From positions 385,517 through 449,516 of the forward strand of contig VZQC01006609.1 of assembly GCA_009823505.1 (NCBI GenBank): a DNA stretch of 64,000 bases. Direction: 5' to 3'. The DNA is from Rhizomys pruinosus. Its lineage: Eukaryota; Chordata; Mammalia; Rodentia; Spalacidae. Positions 9,209-19,469 of this stretch are shown piece after piece (position 1 is the stretch's first letter; each line of letters starts with the position of its first letter). Below the pieces are notes generated by a model that worked only from the letters and a program-made list of their open reading frames with translations, did no database searches and was not told where the DNA came from. A program made the position numbers and the translations under genes.

Positions 9209-9614
9209 TGTGCTGGATAGCTTTAGTGTCAACTTGACACCTGGGTTGAGAGAGCCTCAACTGGGGAATTGGCTCCATTGGATTGGCCTGTGGCCACATC
9301 CATGGAGTATTGTCTTGATTGTTGAGCAGTGTGGGAGGGCCCAGCCCACAATGAGTAGTACCACCCTGGGCAGGTTGTTGTGTACCGTATAAGAAGGCAG
9401 GCTGGGCATGAGCCAGGGGAGCAAGCCAGTAAACAGCATTCCTCCATGGCCTGTGCTTCAGCTCCTGCCTCCAAGTTCCTGCCCTGAGTTCCTGCCTTGG
9501 GCTCCTTAAGTGATGAACTGTGACCCAGGAGATGTAAGCAGAATAAACCTTTTCCTCCCCAAGTTGGTGTTGGTCAGAGTGTTTTGTCACAGCAATGGAA
9601 GACAAACTAGAACA
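9209..9614 (+). repeat. 3' LTR of MaLR element
   Basis: Same ends and poly-A signal (agaataaacc) as the 5' LTR. It is preceded by a short purine stretch (gacaaggggtc) that may be the polypurine tract. Confidence 0.85.
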
Positions 9615-9914
9615 GTACACAAGCTTGTGCATGCATGAGGAGGCCCAGGGTTGGTGCTGGGAATCATCTTCATTGCTCTTCAACCTCATTCATTGAGACA
9701 GAGTCTCTCAATCAAATCTAGAGCTTACCAACTGGTCTAGTCTCACTAGCCAGACTGCTCTGGGGGGATCCCTGATCTCCACCTTCTGAGGCTGGAATTA
9801 CAGGCTGACTACCATACTGGTCTGGCATTTATGTGAGTTCTAGGAATCAGAACTCATCCTTGGCCTCACGCAACAAGTGCTTTGATTACCAAGCCAGCTC
9901 CCCGGCCCATCAAA
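9615..9914 (-). mobile_element. B4 SINE split by MaLR
   Basis: The reverse complement gives an ID/tRNA-like head (ggggagctggcttgg), a B1-like middle (cctgtaattccagcctcag) and a 3' body. Its CA-rich tail lies left of the MaLR at about 7577-7660. Confidence 0.75.
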
Positions 9915-10847
9915 CACTGCTTCCTGTTAACTTTTCTTCTCCCCTCCCCTCTGCAGCAACCTATCTACTGTGCCAATAAGCGCTCTTGTTTGTATTTGCA
10001 CAATGTGCTGCTTCATCTATAGGTATTTTAATTTATGTAAATGCATTGTATCACGCATCGAATTCCATTTTGTATGAAATATAACACTGGAAAATTAAGT
10101 CCTATCCATATTGCCAGAGTACACTTAAGCTGTGCTTTTGAGGGTTCTAATGGCTGCTTGGTAGTCCACGATGAAAGTCGGCCCTGGCTGACCATTCTAC
10201 CACTGGTGGCCCCTCAGGCTGCCTCTTGCCCCTTGCTGCCAACGCCTTCACACTATCACCTCCCAAGCATGTGAGCAGGTGGTCTCAAAACAAAACCAAA
10301 AAACAACCACAGAACAATGCTGCACTGAGCAGCTCCAGCGGCTCCCAGGCCTGTGGGGAGTTTCTTACACAGCGTCAACAGCCTGCACAGCCAACACTTC
10401 TGCACATAGGCGTGTGTCTCAGAATCATCCAGATGTTTCCAGAATGGCGACCTGCGTCGCCTGTGCGAGAGTTCCTATTCTGAACCTCCCATCCCACCGC
10501 CCCACGCATGGGGCTGACAGCTATGGAGAGAGAACTCTGTGTTCTCCCTGCTGTGTGTGTTGTTCTGGTGACTGACAGCCATGAGGACTTGGTCTCTGGC
10601 TTGTTAGTGTCTGGGACGAACTGTCTGTGATTTTTTTTTTTTAACATCCTTTGCCAATCTTTTAGAATTCATACTTCTTTCTCTTTTTAGTTGATTTTAT
10701 GGGAGTATGTATAAAGACACCCACCGGTTTCCTTCCTGCTAACAACCCAAGCCGGTCTGCCATTCGTAGACAAACTATGTATGGTTGTCTTTTAAAAATG
10801 ACATTTATTTTCTTTTGAATTACAAAGAAAAAAAAATAACATTTAGG
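9915..10847. other. Unique or too decayed sequence
   Basis: Nothing recognised with confidence. The segment near 10120-10190 (gggttctaatggctgcttgg) may be an old L1 3' remnant. A short T run lies at 10630-10641. No exon is supported. Confidence 0.45.
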
Positions 10848-10996
10848 CTGGGCGTGATGGTGCATGCCTTTAATCCCAGCACTCCAGAGGCAGAGGCAGG
10901 TGGATCTCTGTAAGTTCAAGGTCAGCCTGGTCTACAGGGTGAGTTCCAGGCCAGCTGGGGCTATAAGGAGAACCTGTCTCAAAAAGACAAAAACAA
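10848..10996 (+). mobile_element. B1 SINE
   Basis: Full-length B1 from ggctgggcgtgatgg to cctgtctcaaaaagac. Confidence 0.93.
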
Positions 10997-11006
10997 AGGC
11001 CATAGT

Positions 11007-11131
11007 TGTCACAGGGCATGGTGGCACATGCCTTTGATCCTAGCATTTGAGAAGCAGAGACACATGGATCTCTGTGAGTTTACAGGCCAGCCAGGGCTAC
11101 ATAGTGAGACCCTGCCTCAAAAAAAAAAAAA
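11007..11131 (+). mobile_element. B1 SINE, shortened
   Basis: cagggcatggtggcac to ctgcctc plus an A12 tail, with a middle deletion. Confidence 0.88.
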
Positions 11132-11205
11132 TCACAGAGATCTACCTGCCTCTGTCTCCCAAGTGCTGGGATTAAAGGCGTGTGCCACCATGCCTAGCTT
11201 TGATT
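11132..11205 (-). mobile_element. B1 SINE 5' half
   Basis: A reverse-complement B1 head half directly abuts the tail of the plus-strand B1, forming a head-out inverted pair. Confidence 0.8.
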
Positions 11206-11471
11206 ATTTTTATTTTATCTGTATTAGTATATTGCCTGCATTTACATAGGTGTACCTGTGTCATCCAATACCCATGGAGATCAGATCTTCTGGAACTGGA
11301 GTTGTGGATGGTTGTCAGCCATGCCTGTGGGGGTCAGAAATGGGCATTGGAATCCCTGGAATTGTAATTATGAAATTGTAGTTAGCTGCCATGTGGGTGC
11401 TGGGAACCAAACCTCCATTCTCCTGCAAGAGCAGCCAGTGCTCTTAACCGCTGGGCCACCTCACCAGCCCC
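11206..11471 (-). mobile_element. B2/B3-type SINE with internal duplication
   Basis: Reverse-complement SINE. The ggtcagaa / ggaatccctgga segment is partly repeated near 11280-11375, making it longer than its neighbours. Confidence 0.8.
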
Positions 11472-11702
11472 TGGCTTTCTCCTGTTTCTTCAGTCCAGGA
11501 GCTCAGCCTATAGAATGCTGCCACCCACATCTGAGATGGATTGTCTCACCGCAGCTAACCCACTCTAGAAATACCCTCTGATGGGCTTCACCTTCCTATG
11601 AAGATAGTTCTCCTTCCTGTGATGGGGGTTTATTTTCTTGTGATGGGGTTCATCTTCCTGTGATGGTTCACTTTCCGTTGTGGCATGCATTCATATGATG
11701 AT

Positions 11703-11941
11703 TTTTGTTTGTTTGTTTGTTTTTAATATTTTTTTAATTTAATTTTTATTTTTATATGTGTATGAATGTAGGTTTGTGCACCCATGTCGTGCAGTGCCGC
11801 AGAGGTCAGAAGAGGACGTCGGATTCCCCTGGAACTGGAGTTAAAGACGGTTCTCAGCTGCCATGTGGGTGCTGGGGATCGAACCTGGGTCCTCTGCAAG
11901 AGCAGTCAACGCTCTTAATCGCTAGGCCATCTCTCCAGCCC
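11703..11941 (-). mobile_element. B2/B3-type SINE with 11-bp target duplication
   Basis: A (gttt)n and A/T tail, body and head in reverse complement, without the 17-nt duplication. catatgatgat flanks it at 11692-11702 and 11942-11952. Confidence 0.93.
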
Positions 11942-11981
11942 CATATGATGATGTTTTTTTTTTTTTCTTTTTAAAATTTTA

Positions 11982-12147
11982 TGCCAGGTGTGGTGGCGCA
12001 CGCCTTTAATCCTAGCACTCGGGAGGCAGAGGCAGGAGGATCTTTGTGAGTTCAGGGCCAGCCTGGTCTACAGAGTGAGTTCCAGGCCAGCTGGAGCTAC
12101 AGAGAGACCCTGTCTCGAAAAGACCAAAAATAAATAAATAAATAAAA
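11982..12147 (+). mobile_element. B1 SINE inserted in a B2 tail
   Basis: Full-length B1 ending in (aaat)n. taaaattttat on both sides (about 11972 and 12148) is the target duplication. Confidence 0.92.
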
Positions 12148-12149
12148 TA

Positions 12150-12373
12150 AAATTTTATTTATTTATTTTTTGTATGTGTTTGAATGCACTGTCTGCATGT
12201 AGGTCCGTGCACCCATGTCTTGCAATGCCACAGAGGTCAGAAGAAGGTATCAGATTCCCCTGGAACTGGAGTTAAAGACGGTTCTCAGCTGCCATGTGGG
12301 TGCTGGGGATCGAACCCAGGTCCTCTGCAAGAGCAGCCGGTGCTCTTAACTGCTAGACCGTCTCTCCTGCTCC
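12150..12373 (-). mobile_element. B2/B3-type SINE
   Basis: Reverse complement with body and head. Part of its tail lies left of the B1 insertion at 11953-11981. Confidence 0.9.
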
Positions 12374-12445
12374 ATCTTATGAGCCTCCTACCTCTGCCTC
12401 TTAAATGCTGGGATTATAGTCATGAACCATACATTAGCATTTAAA

Positions 12446-12448
12446 AAT

Positions 12449-12483
<35 letters not shown>

Positions 12484-12486
12484 TTT
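12446..12486. repeat. (TTTA)n microsatellite
   Basis: About ten tandem ttta units, continuous with the tail of the next B1. Confidence 0.95.
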
Positions 12487-12624
12487 TTGAGACAGGGTCT
12501 CCCTCTAGTCCCAGCTGGCCTGGAGCTCACTCTGTAGGCCAGGCTGGCCTTGAACTCACAGAGATCCACCTGCCTCTGCTTCCCGAATGCTGGGATTAAA
12601 GGCGTGTGCCACCATGCCTGGCTA
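12487..12624 (-). mobile_element. B1 SINE
   Basis: Near full-length reverse complement (gagacagggtctccc to ccaccatgcctggct). Confidence 0.93.
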
Positions 12625-12835
12625 TTATTTTTATTTTACATGTATGAGTATATTGCCTGCACATATGTGAGTGCACCTGTGTTGTACAATGCCTGCAGAG
12701 GTCAGAAGAGAGCGTTGAATCCCCTGGAACTACAGTTATGGATGGTTGTTAATACCATGTGGGTTCTGGGAATTGAACCTGGGTCTTCTACAAAAGCAGC
12801 CAGAGCTCCTAACCATTGAGCCATCTCTCCAGCCC
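12625..12835 (-). mobile_element. B2/B3-type SINE
   Basis: Reverse complement with tail, body and head (gagccatctctccagccc), without the 17-nt duplication. Confidence 0.9.
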
Positions 12836-12945
12836 TGACATTATCATTTTTTTAAAGAGGAGCTAGAAAAACAGATAATCATGTTAGAAGAAAGACATTA
12901 TTGTTATTGTCACTGTTTTGATTTTCTTCTTTGTATTGTTTTGGA

Positions 12946-13065
12946 TTTCTGTTTTTGAGATAGGGTCACACATAGCTCAGGCATGCTTCTTACTTTGTTG
13001 GTGACGATGACCTTGAGCTTCTGTTTCTCCTTCTACCTGGGATTAAAGGTGTGCTACCTCATCTG
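12946..13065 (-). mobile_element. Old B1-like (PB1-type) monomer
   Basis: Diverged reverse complement: gagatagggtcacacatagctcagg, then gggattaaaggtgtgctacc. Confidence 0.6.
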
Positions 13066-13285
13066 TTTCTTGTTATTGCCATTTTGAATGCGGTTTTAAG
13101 CAGTGACCTCCCACACAGTGTGCTTGGTGGTTGGACCTGACAAAAAATCAAATTCTGATAGGTTCTATCAGGGAGTATGTCATTTGGGGCAAGTGGAATC
13201 CATGTTCTTGAGCCATGGTCACTAAATAAACTATCTCTCTTTTTGGAGCAAGAACTATATTTTTTGTTGATATGAGATGTTTTTA
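13066..13285 (+). mobile_element. Probable ERV LTR 3' half
   Basis: The stretch agccatggtcactaaataaa and what follows resembles the poly-A/U5 part of the minus-strand LTR at 2791-3450, in the opposite orientation. Confidence 0.45.
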
Positions 13286-13320
13286 TTTTAATGTTTAACA
13301 TGGATTTTGGAGGGGAGGAG

Positions 13321-13392
13321 ACCAGTACTAGAAATTCAGTCTAGGGACTCTTGCCTGCCAGGTAGGCAAGCATTCTACCATGGAGCAACAAG
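13321..13392 (-). mobile_element. ID-like SINE fragment
   Basis: The reverse complement reads tRNA-Ala-like: tggtagaatgcttgcctacc and ggcaagagtccc. Confidence 0.6.
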
Positions 13393-13399
13393 AAAAATA

Positions 13400-13756
13400 G
13401 CTTCTCATTGATCTAAGGAAATAAAGGCATCATAAAATAACAATTTTCAATAATAGTTTTAAGTTTTGAAAGGATGATCGATCCAAGTTGCAAGAAAATT
13501 ATATGTTTTAATTTTGTTTGAAGGTATTCTTTAGCAGATTGCTGTAAACTAAAGATAGCCTCAAACGAGAAAGAAAAAAAAACAAGCTTTCTTATATCTG
13601 GAAAATGAAACATTAAAAATAAACATTTTTACATCCCCTCCACCCACTCCCAAAGTCCTGGGGAGGGAAGAAAATCCACCATGGGACCATTCATATATCT
13701 CGCCCGCCATCAATGTTTTAGACAGAAAAGCCATGTCAGAAAATCACAAGCCAGGA
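13400..13756. other. Unique AT-rich sequence
   Basis: No repeat or coding signal recognised. Confidence 0.5.
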
Positions 13757-14036
13757 CTGGGGACATGGATTAGTGTGTAAAATACTCATTATATGACTGT
13801 CAAAACCTGAGTTCAAATCCCCAAGACTCATATAAACAAGCCAGTAATTCCAGTGCTGGAAATGTAGAGACAAGAGGACACTTAGCCAGCCAGCCTAGTT
13901 GAATTGTTCTGAGTTCAGTGAGAGACTCTGCCTCAAAAAGCAAGTTGGAGAACATTCAAGGAAGAGACCCGGCATTGACTTCTGGCCTTCACACACACAC
14001 CCACACACTCAAACATACATAAACATACACAAAAAG
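13757..14036 (+). mobile_element. B4 SINE
   Basis: ID-like head with B box (gagttcaaatcccc), B1-like middle, a B4 3' body (tgacttctggccttc) and a CA-rich tail. Confidence 0.75.
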
Positions 14037-14099
14037 ATCATAATTCAGGGTGGACAGCAGCTCATGCCTTTCATGTGTGAGGTACTTGGTTCCCTCCCC

Positions 14100-14250
14100 A
14101 GTTTGTAATCCCAGCACTAGGAGGCAGAGGCAGGTGGATCTCTGTGAGTTTGAGGCCAGCCTAGTCTACATAGCAAGTTCCAAGCCATCTAGGGCTACAG
14201 GGAGACCCTGTCTCAAAAATGCTAAAATAAATAATTGAAACAAACAAATA
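14100..14250 (+). mobile_element. B1 SINE
   Basis: gtttgtaatcccagcacta to cctgtctcaaaaatg with an A-rich tail. The first ~25 bases of the head are replaced by unrelated sequence. Confidence 0.88.
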
Positions 14251-14291
14251 AATACAAATAAAAGGGGGAAATGAGCCAGGCATGACTAACA

Positions 14292-14428
14292 TATCTACAG
14301 TCCTGGTTGGCACATACCTATAATCCTAGCATTCTGGAGATCGGGGGCTGGAAGATTATGACTTCAAGGTCAGCCTGAGCCCCATAGTGAGACTTTGTCT
14401 CAAAAACAAAAAGGAAAAAAAAAAAAAG
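14292..14428 (+). mobile_element. Old B1-like monomer
   Basis: acctataatcctagcattc, aaggtcagcctgagcc and tttgtctcaaaaacaaaaag give a diverged B1 order. Confidence 0.65.
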
Positions 14429-15258
14429 CATTTATTTGCTCACAAGCATTGCATGTCTGTTGCGTGGAGGATTTCCCAGGGTGCTGGCCTTGTCACCTGA
14501 CCTGCATTTCTCCTTGGTGACCCAGGGGTTCCTCTGCCAGGGTGCATGGCCTCTGACCAGTGGGAATAGAAGGTGCTCCTGTAACCAAGACGCCTAGCAA
14601 CAACACAGCAGTGATTTAGCATCACCTAGATGTGACCTTTGAAACCCAGATAGTTTCTACTCTGTTGGCTCAATGGGGATCACATGGAGAAAGACAAAGT
14701 GCAAAAAGACAATGAGTTTAAGCCATTGCACATGCAGAGCTAGGCTGGTCCTTGGTTGCAGCCCATTCAGGGAAGAACCAGATTATACCCAGGATTCCCT
14801 TCCCTACCGTCTTCTTCCCTCTCTTTCTTCTCCTCTTCCTCCCTCTCCTTCCTTTGCCTCCCCTTCCCTCCCCTCTCTCCCCTTCCTCTGAGGCCTTCAT
14901 TGCAGAATCACCCAGTTCCCACCCAGCTTTTTTTGGCATCATCTCTCAGACCTTCACTGTCTTGCTTCCTTTCACCTGAACCCCATGGTGCTTGGCACGT
15001 TGTCCTGTACTCAAAATCTTTCAACAAATCCTTCCAAAATCCCCCCCCCGCCGGTGTTTTCTTTTATGCTGAGATGGCCACTCAGGATCTTGTTGCTATA
15101 CAACAAGAAGTTCCATGTAGCAGGGACAGCTGACATGCTATCATTTATATGGTTACTAATGTTTTGCCAAGGCCTGAGCTGACAACCCAAAGGGGTTTTC
15201 AGGAGCTTTTTTTTTTTTTTAATTACAGAAGGAACATGTGCTCACAGTAATGAAAAAC
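14429..15258. other. Unique sequence with CT-rich tract
   Basis: No gene recognised. A pyrimidine tract lies at about 14806-14890, a C run at 15042-15049 and a T run near 15208. Confidence 0.5.
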
Positions 15259-15284
15259 GTGTGTGTGTGTGTGTGTGTGTGTGT
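15259..15284. repeat. (GT)n microsatellite
   Basis: About 13 GT units. Confidence 0.95.
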
Positions 15285-15304
15285 AACCAAAACAAAACAA
15301 GCAA

Positions 15305-15415
15305 TAACAGTGAAATAGGAGTGCATATATACCTATGATCCCAGAACTTTGGAATCAAGGCAGGAGGGTCTAGAGTTCTGGGCTACCCTGAGCTACATAG
15401 CAATCCTTTGTTATG
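15305..15415 (+). mobile_element. Old B1-like monomer
   Basis: acctatgatcccagaacttt, ggcaggagggtctagagt and gagctacatagcaatcc fit a diverged B1. Confidence 0.55.
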
Positions 15416-15539
15416 AAAGGCTGTGGAGAAGCATATGGTTGGGTATAAGGAGAAACACAGGGATCCTGCCCCCACTGTCCTTGCCAGGGTCCCATCAGAG
15501 GTGCCTGCAGCTCTGGATGCAGCATCTGCTCTGAGGCCT

Positions 15540-15650
15540 GGTCCTCCTTGTGTGGTCTTGGACGAGTCTTTCTGTGGAGAGTCAGTTTTCTCACCTGAGA
15601 GGTGGACACAATAATGCTTGCTACTTCTACTGGAGTGACTGAATGCCTGA
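15540..15650 (+). mobile_element. MIR fragment
   Basis: tcttggacgagtc, tcagttttctcacctgag and acaataatgcttgctac follow the MIR core order. Confidence 0.6.
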
Positions 15651-16252
15651 TTCCACATCGAGTGCTGGCATCACCATCAGCGTGGGCTCCATCCCAGCCT
15701 GAAGTTCTCCTTTACAGGCATGACTCTCTGCCTCTTCCACCTGGGGACTGTCACTGTCACTGTCCACTGCTCTGTCTCTAAACTCAAGCCTTGCAGACCT
15801 CACAGGACAGGAGATTAAGGTCCTATTCTCAAACAATGGCAGACAGTATTTAGGATGACATGTCCCTTCCTGCCCCTGGGTGGATGACGGATAAGGACAA
15901 TTCTGCCATCGTGTACTCAGTCTTCACTGTCCCCAGCAGAAGCCAGTGACTACCTGCTTAGGTGCACATACTTCCTTGACCCCGACCCCAACCCTCCTAC
16001 TGTCTTCTGCCTTAATTCAAGCCTTTTCTCGTCCTATGGACTTGTAGGAAAGGAGTCTTTTATTGTCTGTGTCCTGTTTTCTCATTTGCCTTTCAGCTTC
16101 GTCATATAGAGAAATATCCTAAGAATTAAATTCTCCCATATCCTGATGTTTGGCTTTTTCTTTACATTACTGAATCTGTGGCTTGCTGAAGAAGACTCTC
16201 TTACTCCACAATCTGTGGTCTCCTAATGCTTTTATATTAATAGTTGTTTTTT
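15651..16252. other. Unique sequence, no gene recognised
   Basis: No repeat or exon recognised. Confidence 0.5.
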
Positions 16253-16530
16253 TTTAAAAAGCTGATGAGGGAGATCTCCCAAGACTACCTGAAGCACAGC
16301 GAGGAGCTGGAATCAACCCAAATGCCCCTCAACTGGATAGAGAAAATGTGGTACATCTACACAAGAGAGTTCTATGCAGCAGTAAAGAAAGATGACATCA
16401 TGAACTTTGAAGGAAAATGGCTGGAGCTTGAAGATATCATGCTGAGTGAAGTAACACAGTCCCAGAAAAACAAATGACGAATGGTATCCCTCATCTGTGG
16501 ATGCTAGCACCAATTACGTAATTGTATGGC
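16253..16530 (+). mobile_element. L1 3'-UTR fragment
   Basis: aacccaaatgcccctcaact, tggtacatctacacaagag and gctgagtgaagtaacacag match the conserved mammalian L1 3' UTR. The open frame here (16244-16477) is a by-product of this, not a gene. Confidence 0.8.
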
Positions 16531-16573
16531 AAACTGAGTAACGTCAATGTGATCTGAAAACAACTGTGCTCTT

Positions 16574-16612
16574 TCGGAGTGTGAGGCTTAAAGGCGTGCG
16601 CCACCATGCCTG
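16574..16612 (-). mobile_element. 39-bp B1 head fragment with 14-bp target duplication
   Basis: The reverse complement is only the first ~37 bases of B1, through acgcctttaa. acaactgtgctctt flanks it exactly at 16560-16573 and 16613-16626. It has no poly-A tail. Confidence 0.75.
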
Positions 16613-16789
16613 ACAACTGTGCTCTTATATTGTAGAAACCCTTAAAAAACAAACAAAGAAAAAAAAAGACGCCAAAAAAAAGCTGAGGAAAGATGTGTTT
16701 ATCTCTCTGGGATTTTCTTTGGGGATTCATGTTAAACACAGTAACAACAGCTGCAGCAACAATAGCACTTATGAACTTATCACTTTCTT

Positions 16790-17031
16790 TTTTTTTAATT
16801 TTATTTATTTTTGTATGTGTATGAATGGACTGTCTGCATGTAGGTTTGTGCACCCGTGTCGTGCAATGCCACGGAGGTCAGAAGAAGGTCTTGGATTCCC
16901 CTGGAACTGGAGTTCTCCTGGAATTGGAGTTACACATGGTTCTTAGCCGCCATGTGGGTGCTGGGGAATCAAACCCGGGTCCTCTGCAAGAGCAGTCAGT
17001 GCTCTTAACCACTAGGCTATCTCTCCAGCCC
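16790..17031 (-). mobile_element. B2/B3-type SINE, young duplicated form
   Basis: Complete, with the 17-nt duplication. A target duplication of about 19-20 bases (tgaacttatcactttcttt) lies at 16772-16790 and 17032-17051. Confidence 0.95.
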
Positions 17032-17129
17032 TGAACTTATCACTTTCTTTTCCAAGAAGATAAGCAATTAGCTCCTATTTGGTTCCTACATTAAATAGTC
17101 CTTTTCCTCCTACTAACCTGAAATCTTAC

Positions 17130-17521
17130 TGTGATAGTTAATCTTCACTGTCATGGTGACTGGATTTGGAATCACCTAGGAGACACGCTTATGGGCCTGT
17201 CTTTGAGGGTCTTTCCAGAGAGGCTCAACTGAGGAGGGAATGGTCACCCTGGATGTGGGCAGTGCCATCCTATGGGCTTGGTAGCCCAGAAAGAATGAAA
17301 AAGGACAACAGAGAGCTCAATCTGAGCACCAACCTCATCTCATTGCTGCTTCCTGACTGCAGATAAAATGTGACCAGCTGCCTCACCCTCCAGCCACCAT
17401 CCATGCCCTCCCTCCATGATGGACTGTGTCCCCTCAAACTGTGAGCCATGATAAAACTTATCTCCCTTAAGTTACTTTTGTTGGGCATTTTATCACAGCA
17501 ATGAGGAAAGTAATCAACACA
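17130..17521 (+). mobile_element. Old MaLR-type LTR
   Basis: tgtgatagttaatcttcact to aatcaacaca, with gtgagccatgataaaac in the poly-A position. Older and more diverged than the copy at 7666. No clear target duplication. Confidence 0.7.
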
Positions 17522-17544
17522 GCTATCTTTGTAAACTTCTTTGA

Positions 17545-17738
17545 TTTATTTTATTTCATTTTACCTATTTTGTCTACATGTGTGTAATTGGGACCACACT
17601 TGTCTGCAAAACCTATGGAGGCCAGAAGAGGGCGCTAGATTCCATAGACCTGGAGTTACAGATCGTTGTTAGCTGCCATTGGGTGCTGGAAACTGAACCC
17701 AGCCAGTGCGCTTAATCCCTAAACCATGCCTGTAGCCT
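17545..17738 (-). mobile_element. Diverged B2/B3-type SINE
   Basis: ggccagaagagggcgctaga, acctggagttacagatcg and gggtgctggaaactgaacc identify the body. The head is poor. Confidence 0.7.
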
Positions 17739-17789
17739 CTCCCTCGTGCTACCTTTGTAATTTGCCTTCCTCAACATCTTCCCTGCAAC

Positions 17790-18300
17790 GTTTCTCTTCA
17801 TTCTCTGACCCGTTCCTTTGATCTGCCGACTCTACATCGCTTTAATTTCTCTAGCTTTATAGTTCGTCTTGGCATCTGGTAGGTCAGGCTCCATCCCGCT
17901 TTTCTTCTTCAAAATGTTCTTGCCTGATCTTGCTTGTTTACTCTCTTAGATGAGCTTTCAAATCAGCTTGTCAAGTTCTATAAAAATCCCCTTTAGGCAT
18001 CTGATTGGATATGCATCGAATTTATAGATTTAATTTGGGAAGAATTGACATCTTCATATTAGGGAGTCTCCCCGTCCTCAAGTGTGATATATCACTCCAT
18101 TTACCCAGGCCTTCTTTACGTCCTTCAGTCAAGGGTTATTGTATTCCTCATGTAGGATGTAGACATTTCTTGTTAAGTTTATTTGCATTTTTTTAAGCGT
18201 CCGGGTTGGCTGAGACTCATAGGATGTTTTTTCCATTATAGTTCTAATTGGCCTTTGCTGAGTGTACTGGAGCCGTGTAGATTTTGAGATGTCGTCTCTC
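17790..18300 (-). mobile_element. L1 ORF2 fragment, decayed
   Basis: The reverse complement resembles the 3' part of L1 ORF2. Recognisable plus-strand phrases are cttgtcaagttctataaaaa and gcatcgaatttatagattta. It is full of stops. Confidence 0.75.
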
Positions 18301-18765
18301 CTCCTGCGGATGAACTACTTCATTGTACTGTTTGCCAGTGGGTGAGGACTGGCAGCTGATCATACGAGTGATGTTTCTCTGAAGGTCACAGAGCCCTGTC
18401 TTCCCAGATGGCAGTTAGGACCGCTTCCCTGGGCGGTGGCATGGGGCAGAGCTCTTGAACTTCCATAAGGCAATTCTGGCCCTTGCATCTGCTTCTGTGC
18501 ACTGCCTCCCCCAGCCCCGCCCCCAGCTAAATTCCCTGTCTTTCCCTTCCTTGAGTGCACTTTAGTTTTCATAAGCTACTCACAGTGAGTGTTGGGAAGG
18601 GAGAGATTATGTATGACTCCAGATACAAATATTTCCCACCCGGATTGGGGCATTGGAATGTTACAATATTCTCAAACTGCCCCCTAATCCTCTGGAGGTA
18701 GCACCTATTTCTAGGGGCTCAGCCCTTCCTGCACTCTGCTCACGGACCCCAGGGCTTTCGGAGTC
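18301..18765. other. Unique sequence with possible conserved block
   Basis: 18580-18680 is compact AT-rich DNA (actccagatacaaatatttc) unlike the repeats around it. Candidate conserved non-coding DNA only. Confidence 0.35.
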
Positions 18766-18935
18766 TAAAGCAGTGGTTCTCATTTGGGTGGCACTGACTC
18801 ATGGCCCTCTCCGGAACAGCTAGCTGCCATTTTCAGTTGTCACAACTGGGGATAAGGTGGATACAGTTATCCAACACTTATCAACCAAGGATGCAGCCAA
18901 GCACCGTCAAGCACTGGCAGCTCATAAACCCTGGT
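18766..18935 (+). mobile_element. MER5A-like hAT DNA transposon fossil
   Basis: cagtggttctcatttggg at the start, gttgtcacaactggggat in the middle and aaggatgcagccaagca match the order of the MER5A consensus as remembered. Confidence 0.65.
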
Positions 18936-19033
18936 CTACTGCATGGCAGCTAGTGGAACTATAACGGCAGCCACAGGTGTGAGCTGTGCAGGACTTTCAA
19001 TTTTCTAATAGTTGCATTTAAAAGAGCAAAGGA

Positions 19034-19243
19034 GGGGCTGGAGAGATGGCTCAGTGATTAAGAGTGCCAACTGCTCTTGCAGAGGACCCGGGTTCGATTC
19101 CCGGCACCCACATGGCGGCCAAGAACCGTCTTTAACTCTAGTTCCAGGGGAATCCGACACCCTCTTCTGACCTCCGTGTCATTGCACAACACAGGTGCAC
19201 AAACCTACATGCAGACAGTGCACTCATACACATAAAAAATAAT
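19034..19243 (+). mobile_element. B2/B3-type SINE
   Basis: Head ggggctggagagatggctc, B box, body and A-rich tail. Together with the following B1 it is flanked by aaaagagcaaagga / aaaagagcacagga at about 19020 and 19435, so the B1 went into its tail. Confidence 0.93.
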
Positions 19244-19432
19244 AAACCGGGCATGGTAGCGCACGCCTTTAATCCTGGCACTTGGGAGGCAGGGGTAGGT
19301 GGATCTCTCTGAGTTCAAAACCTGCCTGGTCTAGTAGTGAGCTCCAGGCCAGCTGGGACTAAAGGAAGACCCTGTCTCAAAAAGACCAAAATAAATAAAT
19401 AAATAAAATTTTAAAAAGGTTTAAAAAATAAA
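19244..19432 (+). mobile_element. B1 SINE in a B2 tail
   Basis: ccgggcatggtagcgcac to cctgtctcaaaaagacc, then (aaat)n. Confidence 0.92.
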
Positions 19433-19469
19433 TAAAAGAGCACAGGAAATATATGAAATTGCTTTTATT

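Larger units (their letters stand above)
7666..9614 (+). mobile_element. Complete non-autonomous MaLR (ORR1-like) element
   Basis: Two LTRs in the same direction (7666-8073 and 9209-9614) flank a 1135-bp internal region. Exact 5-bp target duplications gtaca lie at 7661-7665 and 9615-9619, the size expected for ERVL/MaLR integration. A tRNA-Leu-like primer site follows the 5' LTR. No gag, pol or env reading frame is present, as expected for MaLRs, which depend on proteins supplied in trans. The internal region contains two pairs of imperfect tandem repeats (8312-8475 and 8601-8792). The element split a B4 SINE. Confidence 0.85.

Noticed and set aside
9204..9689. 161-codon minus-strand frame over the MaLR 3' LTR
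   Set aside because: Antisense open frame through an LTR; similar frames occur over the 5' LTR. MaLR LTRs are non-coding.
16244..16477. 77-codon frame with a plausible-looking peptide
   Set aside because: It lies in an L1 3'-UTR fragment whose consensus is open in this frame in many copies.
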